38,534 nucleotides of DNA from Prevotellaceae bacterium (GCA_031261165.1 JAISJU010000086.1:1-38534); one strand, 5' to 3'; shown: positions 8,013 to 15,701, numbered from the stretch's first letter. Notes: a model not told the origin generated them from the sequence alone. Numbers and translations: made by a program.

Positions 8013-8768
8013 TTAATTTCGTTTTCGTTTTAAAAATTCCAATAATTCAATCTCATCTTTATTCTCGCTACTCTCTACCCACGAGCCACAGTAATAATGT
8101 ATCCCAACGGCATTTTCCGCCTGCGAGAAGTATTCACCCATTGCATAGCGTTTCGTTTCTTTGGCGGTTAGCGGACTGAAATATTCAGAGGGCAAAAGAC
8201 TTACTTCAAATTTTTTCGGATATCGGTTATACAGTTCCGTTATCTTGGCGGGACCCGTAGACTTCATTATTTGCGTAGGATTGTGCGTACTGTGCACAAT
8301 ATTTATCTCAGCAAAAATGCTGTCAATAAGATATTTGAGAAATTCATTTCCCGGCTCTGCATAAATAAAATACGTTCCAATCAAAAATGGTCGCCTCTCA
8401 AAATCAAATGCGTGTTTCTCCGGCTCTAACCCAAAAACTACCGATGCCTTAGACGCTGTCCCAAAAATCCCCTCCGTCTCAAAAGTCCCAAAAACCTCAA
8501 CATCACTATCAAAATAAACTCCGCCCTCCACATACAAAATCATTAGCCGCAACAAATCCCACCGTTGCACGTTATAGGGCAATGCCTTATATCTGTCATA
8601 CAGAGCAGGAAAATTCCCTTTCACAAAAGCGTTTATTCCCCTGCTGTCATTCCACAACTTATAAACATCGCCCGAGCGCACCGCCGAACGGACTGTATCC
8701 ATCCAGCGTTGCACGGTTCGGGATATTCTTGCGCCCGGCTTCACTTCGTATATCTGATGTATAGTCAT
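8013..8768 (-). CDS. Glycosyltransferase with DXD motif (GT32/capsular type)
   Basis: A 251-residue cytosolic sugar transferase. The family signature is clear: YNVQRWDLLRLMILYVEGGV leads into YFDSDVEV, whose Asp87-Ser-Asp89 is the metal/nucleotide-sugar DXD motif of 'Gly_transf_sug' (GT32-like) enzymes. IHQIYE at the N-terminus and the C-terminal HYYCGSW are also usual for this family. No signal peptide or transmembrane segment is seen. It sits in the tail module, between a 173-residue virion-like protein and the fibre genes, so it may glycosylate fibre or capsid proteins or alter host surface glycans. The acceptor and sugar cannot be read from the sequence. Confidence 0.9.
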   Translation of the reverse strand: MTIHQIYEVKPGARISRTVQRWMDTVRSAVRSGDVYKLWNDSRGINAFVKGNFPALYDRYKALPYNVQRWDLLRLMILYVEGGVYFDSDVEVFGTFETEGIFGTASKASVVFGLEPEKHAFDFERRPFLIGTYFIYAEPGNEFLKYLIDSIFAEINIVHSTHNPTQIMKSTGPAKITELYNRYPKKFEVSLLPSEYFSPLTAKETKRYAMGEYFSQAENAVGIHYYCGSWVESSENKDEIELLEFLKRKRN

Positions 8769-8771
8769 ATC

Positions 8772-9293
8772 TTATTCTTCTGTGGTCTCCACGGCGGTTT
8801 CCTCTTGATGCGTTTCGGGGTCAATACTGTCGGTTTCCCAATTTTCAGTACCCGGCGTCTGCGGAATGCCAACGGGCGTGTTGTCTAATTTCGATTCCAC
8901 TCCTACGCTCGCCGCATCTTCCTCGTCTTCGATGTCGGTAAAGTACGGAATTTTCTCGCCGGTCTGCCTGTCAACAAAAACCATACGCTTTGACGCCGCA
9001 TAATACTGTTTTTCGGCGGGTTTATCCGGGTCGTAATACGGCAAATCCATTTCTCTTTGCAAAAGTTGTTTGCCATTTTTCAAAAATGCCATTACCTTGT
9101 ATCTGCCCACCCAGATGTATTTGAATTTTGGCTGGTTTGTTGCCGGGTCAATCTCCGGCGTTTTGCCGTCAGATTGATATACCATTACCGGCACTTTGTT
9201 TGTTTCCAAACCCGTTACCCTTATTTTGTCGATTTGTTCTTTGTCAAATCGAAGTCCCAAAGACGGAACGTAAACGCTTGCTATGTATCCCAT
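8772..9293 (-). CDS. Hypothetical tail-module protein with acidic C-terminus
   Basis: A 173-residue protein not assigned to a family. The N-terminal 110 residues look folded and soluble (YKVMAFLKNGKQLLQREMDL, YYAASKRMVFVDRQTG), and the last 50 residues are acidic and low in complexity (TGEKIPYFTDIEDEEDAASV, then PETHQEETAVETTEE). It lies 11 bases after the 413-residue fibre gene and 3 bases before the glycosyltransferase, so it probably belongs to the tail/fibre unit. A virion accessory role is inferred from position only. Confidence 0.65.
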   Translation of the reverse strand: MGYIASVYVPSLGLRFDKEQIDKIRVTGLETNKVPVMVYQSDGKTPEIDPATNQPKFKYIWVGRYKVMAFLKNGKQLLQREMDLPYYDPDKPAEKQYYAASKRMVFVDRQTGEKIPYFTDIEDEEDAASVGVESKLDNTPVGIPQTPGTENWETDSIDPETHQEETAVETTEE

Positions 9294-9304
9294 AATTTTA
9301 AATT

Positions 9305-10546
9305 TTATAAGTCTTGTGAAATTTGTTTTGTTTGTAAACCGGAATAACTACCGTATTTAATAATTATATTAGATGATGCTGTGCCGTAGCCATCAAAAAT
9401 AGCAATACTTGTCGAATCTAATATGTTTTCTGCTGCATTACCGGATAATAATAGTGGATAACCATTTGCATTATAAAGTCCGCTATAAGAATATCCACTT
9501 TTATCCCCAACCCTCAATAGAGGCAGTGCTTTTGCGTTAGGGTATTTGTCGTCTATTGTGTCTGTCGGAACGCCGTGCAAAATGGTGTAATATTCCGTAT
9601 TTGCAGGATTGCGACCACTCGAAAGTACCACGTGCCTGTCATTTGTTGTGGTGTTTCCGTGTGCCAATTCGAGCGTGTCGCGGTCAGCATAGAATACGCG
9701 CAAACCGTCATCGGCTCCGGATTCCCAACCACTCTCGGGCGAGCCAAAATAAAGACTTAAACTGTCATCATTAAATCTTTCATAACGGTTGGTTTTGTAA
9801 TTTCTGCCCGCTCGCTCAAATTTGTGGTGGAAGTGGTCGCCCCACACATATTCGAGTTCTGTCGGGTTTTCAGGGCTGCCGCTGTCAAAACCGTAACCGT
9901 GAAAGCGCATTGTGTTTTGCCCCTCATAATCCCCCCAGCGCACTACGCTGTGCTCTTCCGTCTGTTCATTATCCGGATTTATGCTCTGATAAGACTGCAG
10001 CCGTGGGTTTTTGTGAACGTGGTCTGCTCTCGCAAATTTATCGCTATAACCAACAAAAGACACATTTGCCACCGGTGCCGGTGTTGTCGTTGCCGCAAAT
10101 TCTTCGCCCAATGCGTGCGTGTGGTCTTCACGCGCCCATTTTTCGCTACTGCCAACCCCTGCTGTTACCCCTACCGGCTTAGGCATCGCCGTTCCCGGCT
10201 GCCCAAATTCAAAGGCGGGATAATCGGTGTCCGTAATATCCAAAAATAGCGCGTTGCCGCCTACCGTCAGCATTTTTGCCCAGTCATACATCTGCGACAT
10301 CACCGGCATATCATTGTCTATCGGCTGAATGATATTTTGCGTGTAAATAGACACGCCCCTAAAAAGCACTTCTACCGTAGCAATGCCTTTCCATTGCGGC
10401 TCCGTCAATGTCGGTACGCCATCTATCAATACCTCATCAGAGAGTAATGCCGAGCCGCCACCGGTTACATTTACCAGCGTATCTTCTTTTTCAAAAACCT
10501 CACCGTTAGGGTGATGAAATTCTGCCGAAAATTGAAATAGTCTCAT
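9305..10546 (-). CDS. Tail fibre / collar protein with DHTH motifs
   Basis: A 413-residue protein. The N-terminal domain (about 1-100) is beta-rich and likely attaches to the particle. Two copies of the fibre repeat follow (EKWAREDHTHAL and DKFARADHVHKN); DHxH repeats occur in trimeric phage fibres and may bind metal. The rest (FHGYGFDSGSPENPT, LYFGSPESGWESGADDGLRV, then FYADRDTLELAHG) is typical fibre shaft/tip sequence. It is co-directional with the 310-residue fibre-like gene upstream and the 173-residue gene downstream. Confidence 0.82.
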   Translation of the reverse strand: MRLFQFSAEFHHPNGEVFEKEDTLVNVTGGGSALLSDEVLIDGVPTLTEPQWKGIATVEVLFRGVSIYTQNIIQPIDNDMPVMSQMYDWAKMLTVGGNALFLDITDTDYPAFEFGQPGTAMPKPVGVTAGVGSSEKWAREDHTHALGEEFAATTTPAPVANVSFVGYSDKFARADHVHKNPRLQSYQSINPDNEQTEEHSVVRWGDYEGQNTMRFHGYGFDSGSPENPTELEYVWGDHFHHKFERAGRNYKTNRYERFNDDSLSLYFGSPESGWESGADDGLRVFYADRDTLELAHGNTTTNDRHVVLSSGRNPANTEYYTILHGVPTDTIDDKYPNAKALPLLRVGDKSGYSYSGLYNANGYPLLLSGNAAENILDSTSIAIFDGYGTASSNIIIKYGSYSGLQTKQISQDL

Positions 10547-10570
10547 ATCTTTTTAATTTTAAAATCTAAC

Positions 10571-11503
10571 TTACCATCCGTGTGCCGTCATAGTTTGTTT
10601 AAGTTCCGTAATCGCGCCTTTCACGTCTTGTGCTGCCGTTGGCAAATTACCAACGCGCACTTGCATATTGTCCGCCCAAATAGTTGTGGTGGTCGCCTGC
10701 AATACTTTTGTTACGCCCGTGCCGTTATTCAAATCAAGGCGCGTATAACCTACGCCGCCCGAGAGCAAGTTTCTTCCACCTGCCAATATTTGTGTGTACG
10801 CAGTTCCGCTTGTCTGCTCGCCGCTGATAAATGACAGTTGGCTTTTCGCCTGCGTTTGCAAATAAGAATGTAACTGTACGCTGTCTTTATATGCAGCAAA
10901 AACAGGATTTCCCTTGCGATAAAATCGCGTAGCATCATTGCTGGTTTGCATAACAATCTGCCCTGCAGATTTTACCTGCATTCCGCCCTGCTCGTCTGTA
11001 AACAATTCCATAGTCGCCCGCTGGTCGCCGGTACTCACCTTTACATAACCCTGTTGCCAGCGAAAGGTATTTGTGCTTTCATTAGACCCGGGCGTTGCCT
11101 TAAAATAGCCGTATGTGTCGGCAAAGAAATATTGCTTGTTTCCAAATCCATAGCCCGCCGTCCAAAAGGCATTTTCCGCAGGCTGTTGGTCTTCCTTGCG
11201 CAAGTAAGGTATTACCCTGCTTTTGTCTTCCTCATCATCGTGTACAAAGTAGGGAGTTATTGTGTCGAGCGTTTCAAATATCGTTTGTATCTCCTCGTTA
11301 ATAATAACCGTCTCGCCTTCATTGATAAATTGCCACTCTTTTGCCTCTATATTCCAATAAGCAAATTTCTTGGCTTTATTCACCAGCGCAAACCAACCAA
11401 ACTGCCCACCATCGGGATAGCGGGTATACAAGTCTGCCAACAAAAAAACCGGTGGCTTTAAATATTGCAGTATCGGTATATCTTTTATTGCTACGTCTGT
11501 CAT
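10571..11503 (-). CDS. Tail fibre-like structural protein
   Basis: A 310-residue protein with an N-terminal segment (PILQYLKPPVFLLADL, GQFGWFALVNKAKKFAYWNI) of the kind that describes a fibre base, then a long beta-rich shaft (NKQYFFADTYGYFKATPGSN, RATMELFTDEQGGMQVKSAG, FISGEQTSGTAYTQILAG). The C-terminus (AAQDVKGAITELKQTMTAHG) is an amphipathic helix, possibly a trimerising end. It lies between the connector-like 238-residue gene and the DHTH fibre gene. Assigned by sequence character and position rather than by a family signature. Confidence 0.68.
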   Translation of the reverse strand: MTDVAIKDIPILQYLKPPVFLLADLYTRYPDGGQFGWFALVNKAKKFAYWNIEAKEWQFINEGETVIINEEIQTIFETLDTITPYFVHDDEEDKSRVIPYLRKEDQQPAENAFWTAGYGFGNKQYFFADTYGYFKATPGSNESTNTFRWQQGYVKVSTGDQRATMELFTDEQGGMQVKSAGQIVMQTSNDATRFYRKGNPVFAAYKDSVQLHSYLQTQAKSQLSFISGEQTSGTAYTQILAGGRNLLSGGVGYTRLDLNNGTGVTKVLQATTTTIWADNMQVRVGNLPTAAQDVKGAITELKQTMTAHGW

Positions 11504-11528
11504 AATTCTTACTTTTGAAAAAGTCTTC

Positions 11529-12245
11529 TTACGCTATTTCTGTAAATTTTTGGTCAAGCATCTTTGCCAAATCATATTTCTCCATTGACGTAAGCACTGT
11601 GCTTGCCGTCAAATAAGCCAGCGGCTCTATCAATCGTTCATCAATATCCACCGTGCCTCCTGTTTCCGTTAGGGCTTTTACATTTTTAATGTACAATGCC
11701 GTTTCAATCTCATAAATATGGTCGGTGAGCGAAGTCGAACCGTGGTCGGTGAGCGAATCCGAACCGTGGTCGGTGAGCGAATCTGTGCGCCACATTGAAT
11801 AATAAAACAACACGTCTTTGGGTTTGGTGAGCGAAGTCGAATCCACTATTACCCTCCTTACGCACACCGGACGCTTCCAAGTCCCACGCGTATATTCATT
11901 TGCCTGTCGCGAGTTTATGGCGGGTGTTTCCGGCTGCAATACCAAGCAGGCACTATCCCACCCACGCATCTTAAAAGAAGTCAATACAAGAAAATCATCG
12001 GGCAATACAACGTAACCTGTTCCCTGCGGCTTGTTTTGCACGTGTGGCTGACCGGCAAAAGAATAACTCTTAAAAAAATGACGAGGCAAAACATTTACAG
12101 CCCTGCGCCACGCGGCGGGATATAGGTTTTCGACATACAAGTCTATTTTCACCATATCAGCCCCAATGAGTGTGGCACCGTCTATTACGTTGTCAGCCTC
12201 ATTAAGTATCGTCAAGACGCGCTGTATAAAATCCTGCTTTGTCAT
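11529..12245 (-). CDS. Probable head-tail connector / adaptor protein
   Basis: A 238-residue protein with an N-terminal helix (FIQRVLTILNEADNVI), a central segment ending in GTGYVVLPDDFLVLTSFKMR and a C-terminal helical segment (EPLAYLTASTVLTSMEKYDL). 'YVxLPxDFLxLxSFKM..W' is a pattern I associate with connector proteins in Bacteroidetes phages. The position (MCP, small head gene, this gene, fibres) fits an adaptor between portal and tail. Three tandem 24-base repeats are inserted near residues 150-175 (TDSLTDHGSDSLTDHGSTSL), and a further single copy encodes DSTSLTKP, all in frame. Confidence 0.65.
   Translation of the reverse strand: MTKQDFIQRVLTILNEADNVIDGATLIGADMVKIDLYVENLYPAAWRRAVNVLPRHFFKSYSFAGQPHVQNKPQGTGYVVLPDDFLVLTSFKMRGWDSACLVLQPETPAINSRQANEYTRGTWKRPVCVRRVIVDSTSLTKPKDVLFYYSMWRTDSLTDHGSDSLTDHGSTSLTDHIYEIETALYIKNVKALTETGGTVDIDERLIEPLAYLTASTVLTSMEKYDLAKMLDQKFTEIA
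11720..11791. repeat. Three tandem 24-bp repeat units in the connector gene
   Basis: Units start at 11720, 11744 and 11768, each 24 bases with core ggtcggtgagcgaa. The later units carry base changes (aatccgaacc, aatctgtgcg). On the - strand they add eight residues each. A further single copy lies at 11823-11843 in the same gene. Confidence 0.9.
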
Positions 12246-12268
12246 TTCTTTGAGAATAAAGAATAAAG

Positions 12269-12310
12269 ATTGTCTAATAGTCTATTGTCTAATAGTCTAT
12301 TGTCTAAAAA
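12269..12310. repeat. 15-bp tandem repeat between two head genes
   Basis: The unit gtctaatagtctatt is repeated nearly three times in the gap between the 170- and 238-residue genes, nine or so bases after the upstream gene's TGA. It belongs to the gtctaaaagtcttgtg family of gene-end fillers. Confidence 0.85.
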
Positions 12311-12314
12311 AAAC

Positions 12315-12827
12315 TCACTCCGCTTTCAAATTCGGAAAATTAACGCCCAATTCTTTAGCCTTTGCCAAAATCTTTTCCGCCGAACTCAAACCGGTGCCTG
12401 TCTTAGGCAAATTATAAGGCTCTCCGCACAACACCTCTTTTGCCTGTGCGAATGTTGTTACGTTTTCAAACGTAGCAGCCGAAGCAGGGTTGCTGAGCGG
12501 CAGTTGCTGAGCCGAAGCAGGGTTGCTGAGCGGCGGTTGCTGAGCGGAGCCGAAGGAAGTCGAAGCACGGTTGCTGAGCGAAGTCGAAGCATCGCCCGCA
12601 TCTTTGCTTTCCACAACTTTTATTTTTCCGTCCAAAAACTGCGCCGAGCCCTCAATAGCCTTTTGCACATTTTCGTCTTTCGTTGAAAATATAGGCTTTC
12701 CAGAACTGTAAGCCGTTCCGTATCCTACGCTAACAAAGGATATCGTTCGTGTGCGACCTCCAATTTCCAATTGAATGGCATACCGCGCTTTTTTGCTGTC
12801 TAATAGATATGTTTTGAATATCGACAT
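12315..12827 (-). CDS. Small head protein with repeat-expanded linker
   Basis: A 170-residue protein directly after the MCP gene. The N-terminal 70 residues (SIFKTYLLDSKKARYAIQLE, GGRTRTISF) form a small beta-rich domain. The C-terminal 40 residues (GLSSAEKILAKAKELGVNFP, NLK) resemble a HeH/LEM-like helical hairpin. Between them is a Ser/Ala/Pro/Gln-rich linker of about 45 residues built almost wholly from degenerate copies of the dispersed repeat (STSLSNR, STSFGSAQQPPLSNPAS). A head decoration or neck function is suggested only by position. The linker length probably varies between relatives. Confidence 0.65.
   Translation of the reverse strand: MSIFKTYLLDSKKARYAIQLEIGGRTRTISFVSVGYGTAYSSGKPIFSTKDENVQKAIEGSAQFLDGKIKVVESKDAGDASTSLSNRASTSFGSAQQPPLSNPASAQQLPLSNPASAATFENVTTFAQAKEVLCGEPYNLPKTGTGLSSAEKILAKAKELGVNFPNLKAE
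12481..12592. repeat. Array of five degenerate dispersed-repeat copies inside a gene
   Basis: Partial and complete copies alternate: gggttgctgagcgg recurs, with shortened versions (gcagttgctgagcc) and one interrupted by an extra gagccgaagg. The whole array stays open on the - strand and forms the linker of the 170-residue head protein. Confidence 0.85.
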
Positions 12828-12870
12828 AAATTTTATTTTTTATACTGTTTATAAAATATTTATAGAAAAT

Positions 12871-12912
12871 AGACTTTTAGACAATAATACATTGTCTATT
12901 GTCTAAAAGTCT
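12871..12912. terminator. 16-bp perfect inverted repeat after the MCP gene
   Basis: The arms agacttttagacaata (12871-12886) and tattgtctaaaagtct (12897-12912) pair over all 16 bases with a 10-base loop. It is formed by two gene-end fillers in opposite orientation, between the MCP stop and the 170-residue gene. It could partly terminate or protect the transcript and so raise MCP over downstream genes; no T-tract on the - strand side makes full termination uncertain. Confidence 0.6.
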
Positions 12913-12935
12913 TGTGTCTTGTGTCTTGTGTCTCA
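12913..12935. repeat. Tandem ttgtgtc filler at the MCP stop
   Basis: Three tandem copies of cttgtgt follow the MCP stop directly (- strand: TGATGAGACACAAGACACAAG). It forms one flank of the inverted repeat just downstream. Confidence 0.75.
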
Positions 12936-14366
12936 TCAGAGTTCTACCACAACGTGCGCTTCCTGATTAAGCAGTACGTGAACGCTCTCGTCGATGGCTG
13001 CCATTCCCTTCGTGTCGCGCTCTTGCTGTTTAACGCCGTCGAGCGGTAAAAAGCGAGTTCCGTAAGAATACGTTGCCGCATATTTCGGGTCAAGAATAAA
13101 TCCTTTATCGTTCAATCCGCAGTCGTCAAGAGACGGGTCATCATATAAACGAATGCGCTTGCCACCGGCAAATATAATTTCAGAGAAATCAATATTCAGT
13201 GTTTTGTTTTTGTAAGAATTAATATTTAATCCCGTTGTGTTTAATATCAATTCTTGGAACAATGGCGATATTTCGCTACCCATTGCAAAATACTTCACAT
13301 TTCCCGAGTTATTATCTCTAAATGCCTCATTGTATAATCCAACTAAGGTTGAAATAGCAACGTTGCCATTCAGACTGTAACCTCGTTTCGCCTGATACAT
13401 CAACCCTTCGGGAAACAGTGTCAACTCGGGCGTATTACTCTTATATTCGGGGAATATTGCCTGTTCTTGCTTTCCTAACCAAAACAGTGGCGCGGAGGTG
13501 CGCAAAAATTCAATCATCGCATTCTCTTTAATCTCATTATTACCCCATTTAATAGTCTTGGTAGCATTGTCAAACCAGCCGCTGGTGCCAAACTCAATCA
13601 ATCGTTTTGATACAAAATAATCGGTCGGAGTAGGTAACATTCCAAATTGTTCCGTTCTTATTTGCGTTTCCGTACCAATGCGGTCGCCGCGCAATGCCGT
13701 AGTACCGGCGGCAATATCCGGCAGTGTTTTCACGCCGCCTGCTGCTTTGCCGTTTATGGGTTTTAATACAGGAAAGCCTGTTGATTGGTCTTTTGATACT
13801 ACACGGCAAATTAAATCGTGCTCATCGGCAGTAGCACCGTCTTTTTCAAAACCGCCAATGTTTCTAAAGACAATAGTTTGGTGCAATCCGATAATGGAGT
13901 TTGCCGCGCCAAAATCTACCGGAACTTGTGCCGCTGTCGCATCTGCTATTGCTGTATTTACTGTAATCTGTACCGGCGGAGTAGATATGCGATTAACCTG
14001 TATAACGTGGTCTTTTATATTTTCTTTCTTTTGCCAGTTATAAGCAGATTTAATAAGCCCCATCGTTGTATATGTGTATGGGTCTAATCGCACTACATCG
14101 GCGACAAAATGCTTGCTTATGAGTTCCGGATTTTTCTCATACGCATCGGTTAGTTCTATCACGCCGTCAACAACCGAGCCGTTTTCATCAAAAATTTGTT
14201 CATTGCCCGCTGAATCATAAATGGGAGGATATACCCCTGTCGGTGTACCGAGCGCCGCATCTGCCGTCATTGCCTCAACGCCGACAACGCCGAAAGCCGA
14301 ACAAAGCAACATCACTGCGAACAAAAAAAGTCCGCTCTCTTTGAATTTTAAAAAACATTTTTTCAT
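12936..14366 (-). CDS. Major capsid protein, with signal-peptide-like leader
   Basis: A 476-residue main shell protein, directly after the scaffold gene. The region from residue 33 on (MTADAALGTPTGVYPPIYDS, VRLDPYTYTTMGLI, GWFDNATKTIKWGNNEIKEN, KYFAMGSEISPLFQELILNT, then FLPLDGVKQQERDTKGMAAI) looks like the HK97-type MCP of Bacteroidetes short-tailed phages. The first 32 residues are odd: KK at the start, a hydrophobic run (GLFLFAVMLLCSAFGVVGVE) and VEA just before MTADA, resembling a Sec signal peptide and cleavage site. Either translation really starts at Met33, or the leader is a delta-like processed segment, or it was gained from outside. The long ORF has the first ATG after an AT-rich leader, so both starts stay possible. 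Confidence 0.85.
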   Translation of the reverse strand: MKKCFLKFKESGLFLFAVMLLCSAFGVVGVEAMTADAALGTPTGVYPPIYDSAGNEQIFDENGSVVDGVIELTDAYEKNPELISKHFVADVVRLDPYTYTTMGLIKSAYNWQKKENIKDHVIQVNRISTPPVQITVNTAIADATAAQVPVDFGAANSIIGLHQTIVFRNIGGFEKDGATADEHDLICRVVSKDQSTGFPVLKPINGKAAGGVKTLPDIAAGTTALRGDRIGTETQIRTEQFGMLPTPTDYFVSKRLIEFGTSGWFDNATKTIKWGNNEIKENAMIEFLRTSAPLFWLGKQEQAIFPEYKSNTPELTLFPEGLMYQAKRGYSLNGNVAISTLVGLYNEAFRDNNSGNVKYFAMGSEISPLFQELILNTTGLNINSYKNKTLNIDFSEIIFAGGKRIRLYDDPSLDDCGLNDKGFILDPKYAATYSYGTRFLPLDGVKQQERDTKGMAAIDESVHVLLNQEAHVVVEL

Positions 14367-14389
14367 TTTCGTAATTATTAATTTGTAAC

Positions 14390-14425
14390 TTGTTTTGTAA
14401 TCTGTATTGTCTAAAAGTCTTACGT
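14390..14425. repeat. gtctaaaagtctt filler at the scaffold stop
   Basis: The scaffold gene ends ATGGATTAG, with the TAG lying inside ttagacgtaagacttttagac, a filler unit that continues to about 14405. No separate promoter for the MCP gene was recognised in the gap. Confidence 0.65.
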
Positions 14426-15157
14426 CTAATCCATATCCGCAGCCGTTATAATTCGTCTTTCAGGCGTAAATGGCGATGGCTTTTTCACTTCTTTTGCCGC
14501 GCCGCCGCCCCCGCCCAAATCAGGAATTTCCGTCTTGTCTCTCTTACTCCGCATTTGTTCAATAGCACTATTCGCACCCTCCAATTTACCGGCTTCCAAC
14601 GCTGCCGCGCCCGCCTCGTCGTAATCCAGCCCTTTATAAAGAATGTCGATAATCTCTTTCGGGTTTTCAAACATCAAAATCGAATCGCGAACATTAAAGT
14701 AAGTATCATTTATCTTACCCTTCTGCTCTTCGTCCAATCCGTTTGCGGCGGCATATTCGTCAAGCGCAGTCTTGTAAGCCTGAAGGTTGGCGGACATTGA
14801 TTGTATCTGCTCATTCTCTTCGGTGGCGGCTTTTTCCCAAGCGGCGGCTGCTTCGTCGTCATCGTCGCTGTCATTGAATTTGCCAAAGGACTTGCGCTCT
14901 GCATAGCGAGGATGCTCGCCGCCTGCAATCATAGAAATATAATTGGCAAGACGGGGATTGTTGCTGATAATTTCCGCAAACTTCTGTTTGTCGGACATTT
15001 CTTTGTCATATTTACCCTTATAGTCATTCAATCCGCTGTGCGCAAAATCAAACAACGCCTCATCGTCTATTTCTTCCGCTGCGTCCGGATAAATGGCTCT
15101 GTAACTTTCCATCAAAGCCGCACGCCCTTTCGGGGTTTTTTGTTCTTCTGCTTCCAT
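14426..15157 (-). CDS. Capsid scaffolding protein
   Basis: A 243-residue protein, strongly charged and mostly helical (PKGRAALMESYRAIYPDAAE, YKGKYDKEMSDKQKFAEII, SANLQAYKTALDEYAAANGL). A Gly-rich hinge (GGGGGAAK) leads to a short basic/hydrophobic C-terminus (KPSPFTPERRIITAADMD), the part that usually binds the MCP in phage scaffolds. It stands directly before the MCP gene, the standard position. The ORF-track start at 15211 is a GTG lying inside the promoter-like box; the ATG at 15157 after an A-rich tract is preferred. I expect it to be absent from mature virions. Confidence 0.85.
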   Translation of the reverse strand: MEAEEQKTPKGRAALMESYRAIYPDAAEEIDDEALFDFAHSGLNDYKGKYDKEMSDKQKFAEIISNNPRLANYISMIAGGEHPRYAERKSFGKFNDSDDDDEAAAAWEKAATEENEQIQSMSANLQAYKTALDEYAAANGLDEEQKGKINDTYFNVRDSILMFENPKEIIDILYKGLDYDEAGAAALEAGKLEGANSAIEQMRSKRDKTEIPDLGGGGGAAKEVKKPSPFTPERRIITAADMD

Positions 15158-15210
15158 TTTTTTTGACTGTAAAAATTTTTCAACAAAAAAACAATATATT
15201 TTTCTATCCA

Positions 15211-15247
15211 CTTTCCCATAAATGTAATTTGTTTTTTGTACTTTTGC
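15211..15247. promoter_or_regulatory. Divergent promoter-like boxes, capsid operon and + strand cassette
   Basis: On the - strand TACATTTATGGG (15215-15226) resembles the Bacteroidetes -7 element and lies 58 bases before the scaffold ATG. An almost identical 20-base sequence (18 of 20) stands at the same distance before the portal gene. On the + strand TACTTTTGC (15239-15247) matches TAnnTTTG and lies 22 bases before the 15269 ATG. No convincing -33 TTG was found with the usual spacing for either side. Activity is inferred. Confidence 0.5.
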
Positions 15248-15268
15248 GCAATAATTCTTACAAATGAT

Positions 15269-15601
15269 ATGAAAAACTTACAACCGGACTTGCAAAACGA
15301 GGTATTCGAGGCGTATCAAACTACCAAACTTTCCATTAAAGAACTCTCCCAAAAAGAATGGAGGGGCTGTTTGTCGAAAAAAAGAATACAAAACATCGTC
15401 TATTCCAAAAATTCAAAGGCGAGAACAAAACTCGAAACCCAAATTTTATGCAACTTTCTTTGGCAATTTCTCGTTACAAAGGATTCCGCCGCCGCCATCG
15501 ACCGCATTTTTGCAAACCAGCCAAAAATAAAACTTTCGGAAAACACAATCCGAAACATCATTCACCGAGAACTGCATAATAGAAATAGACACAAGACATA
15601 A
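15269..15601 (+). CDS. Small basic hypothetical protein of the + strand cassette
   Basis: A 110-residue protein if started at the ATG at 15269 (MKNLQPDLQNEVFEAYQTTK); the ORF-track start at 15236 is a TTG inside the promoter box. It is rich in Lys/Arg and helical, with two segments that could be helix-turn-helix pairs (LSIKELSQKEWRGCLSKKRI, and KIKLSENTIRNIIHRELHN). I do not recognise the family. It may bind DNA. It runs opposite to all structural genes and probably forms a transcription unit with the rhomboid gene 100 bases downstream, as a 'moron' expressed in the lysogen. Its last residues (RHKT) and stop are coded by gene-end filler sequence. Confidence 0.65.
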   Translation: MKNLQPDLQNEVFEAYQTTKLSIKELSQKEWRGCLSKKRIQNIVYSKNSKARTKLETQILCNFLWQFLVTKDSAAAIDRIFANQPKIKLSENTIRNIIHRELHNRNRHKT

Positions 15602-15660
15602 GACGTTCAGACATAAGACTAAAAAGTCCATATTTGGTTGCTGAGCGAAGTCGAAGCAGT
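15584..15660. repeat. Filler plus one dispersed repeat between the cassette genes
   Basis: A run of agacacaagacataagac-type units (from about 15584, inside the end of the small gene) is followed by one copy of the tgagcgaagtcgaa repeat (15636-15657). The next 40 bases hold another set of short tandem motifs (gcatatcgcatatcc, atatctcaatatct) up to the rhomboid ATG. Confidence 0.75.
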
Positions 15661-15701
15661 GTCTAAAATCGCATATCGCATATCCTAATATCTCAATATC
15701 T

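Noticed and set aside
5286-10546. Diversity-generating retroelement acting on fibre genes
   Set aside because: No reverse transcriptase, template repeat or variable-repeat pair could be found in the window.
11720-11791. CRISPR array
   Set aside because: The units are 24-base head-to-tail repeats without unique spacers, and no cas gene is present.
12270-12686. + strand ORFs with VAERSRS-type strings over the repeat arrays (also at 3768, 21876, 26619 and 23406)
   Set aside because: They are shadows: the dispersed repeat is open on the + strand too, and each lies over a better-supported - strand gene.
15158-15211. GTG start of the scaffold ORF at 15211
   Set aside because: It lies inside the promoter-like box and adds a hydrophobic stretch not expected in a scaffold; the ATG at 15157 fits better.
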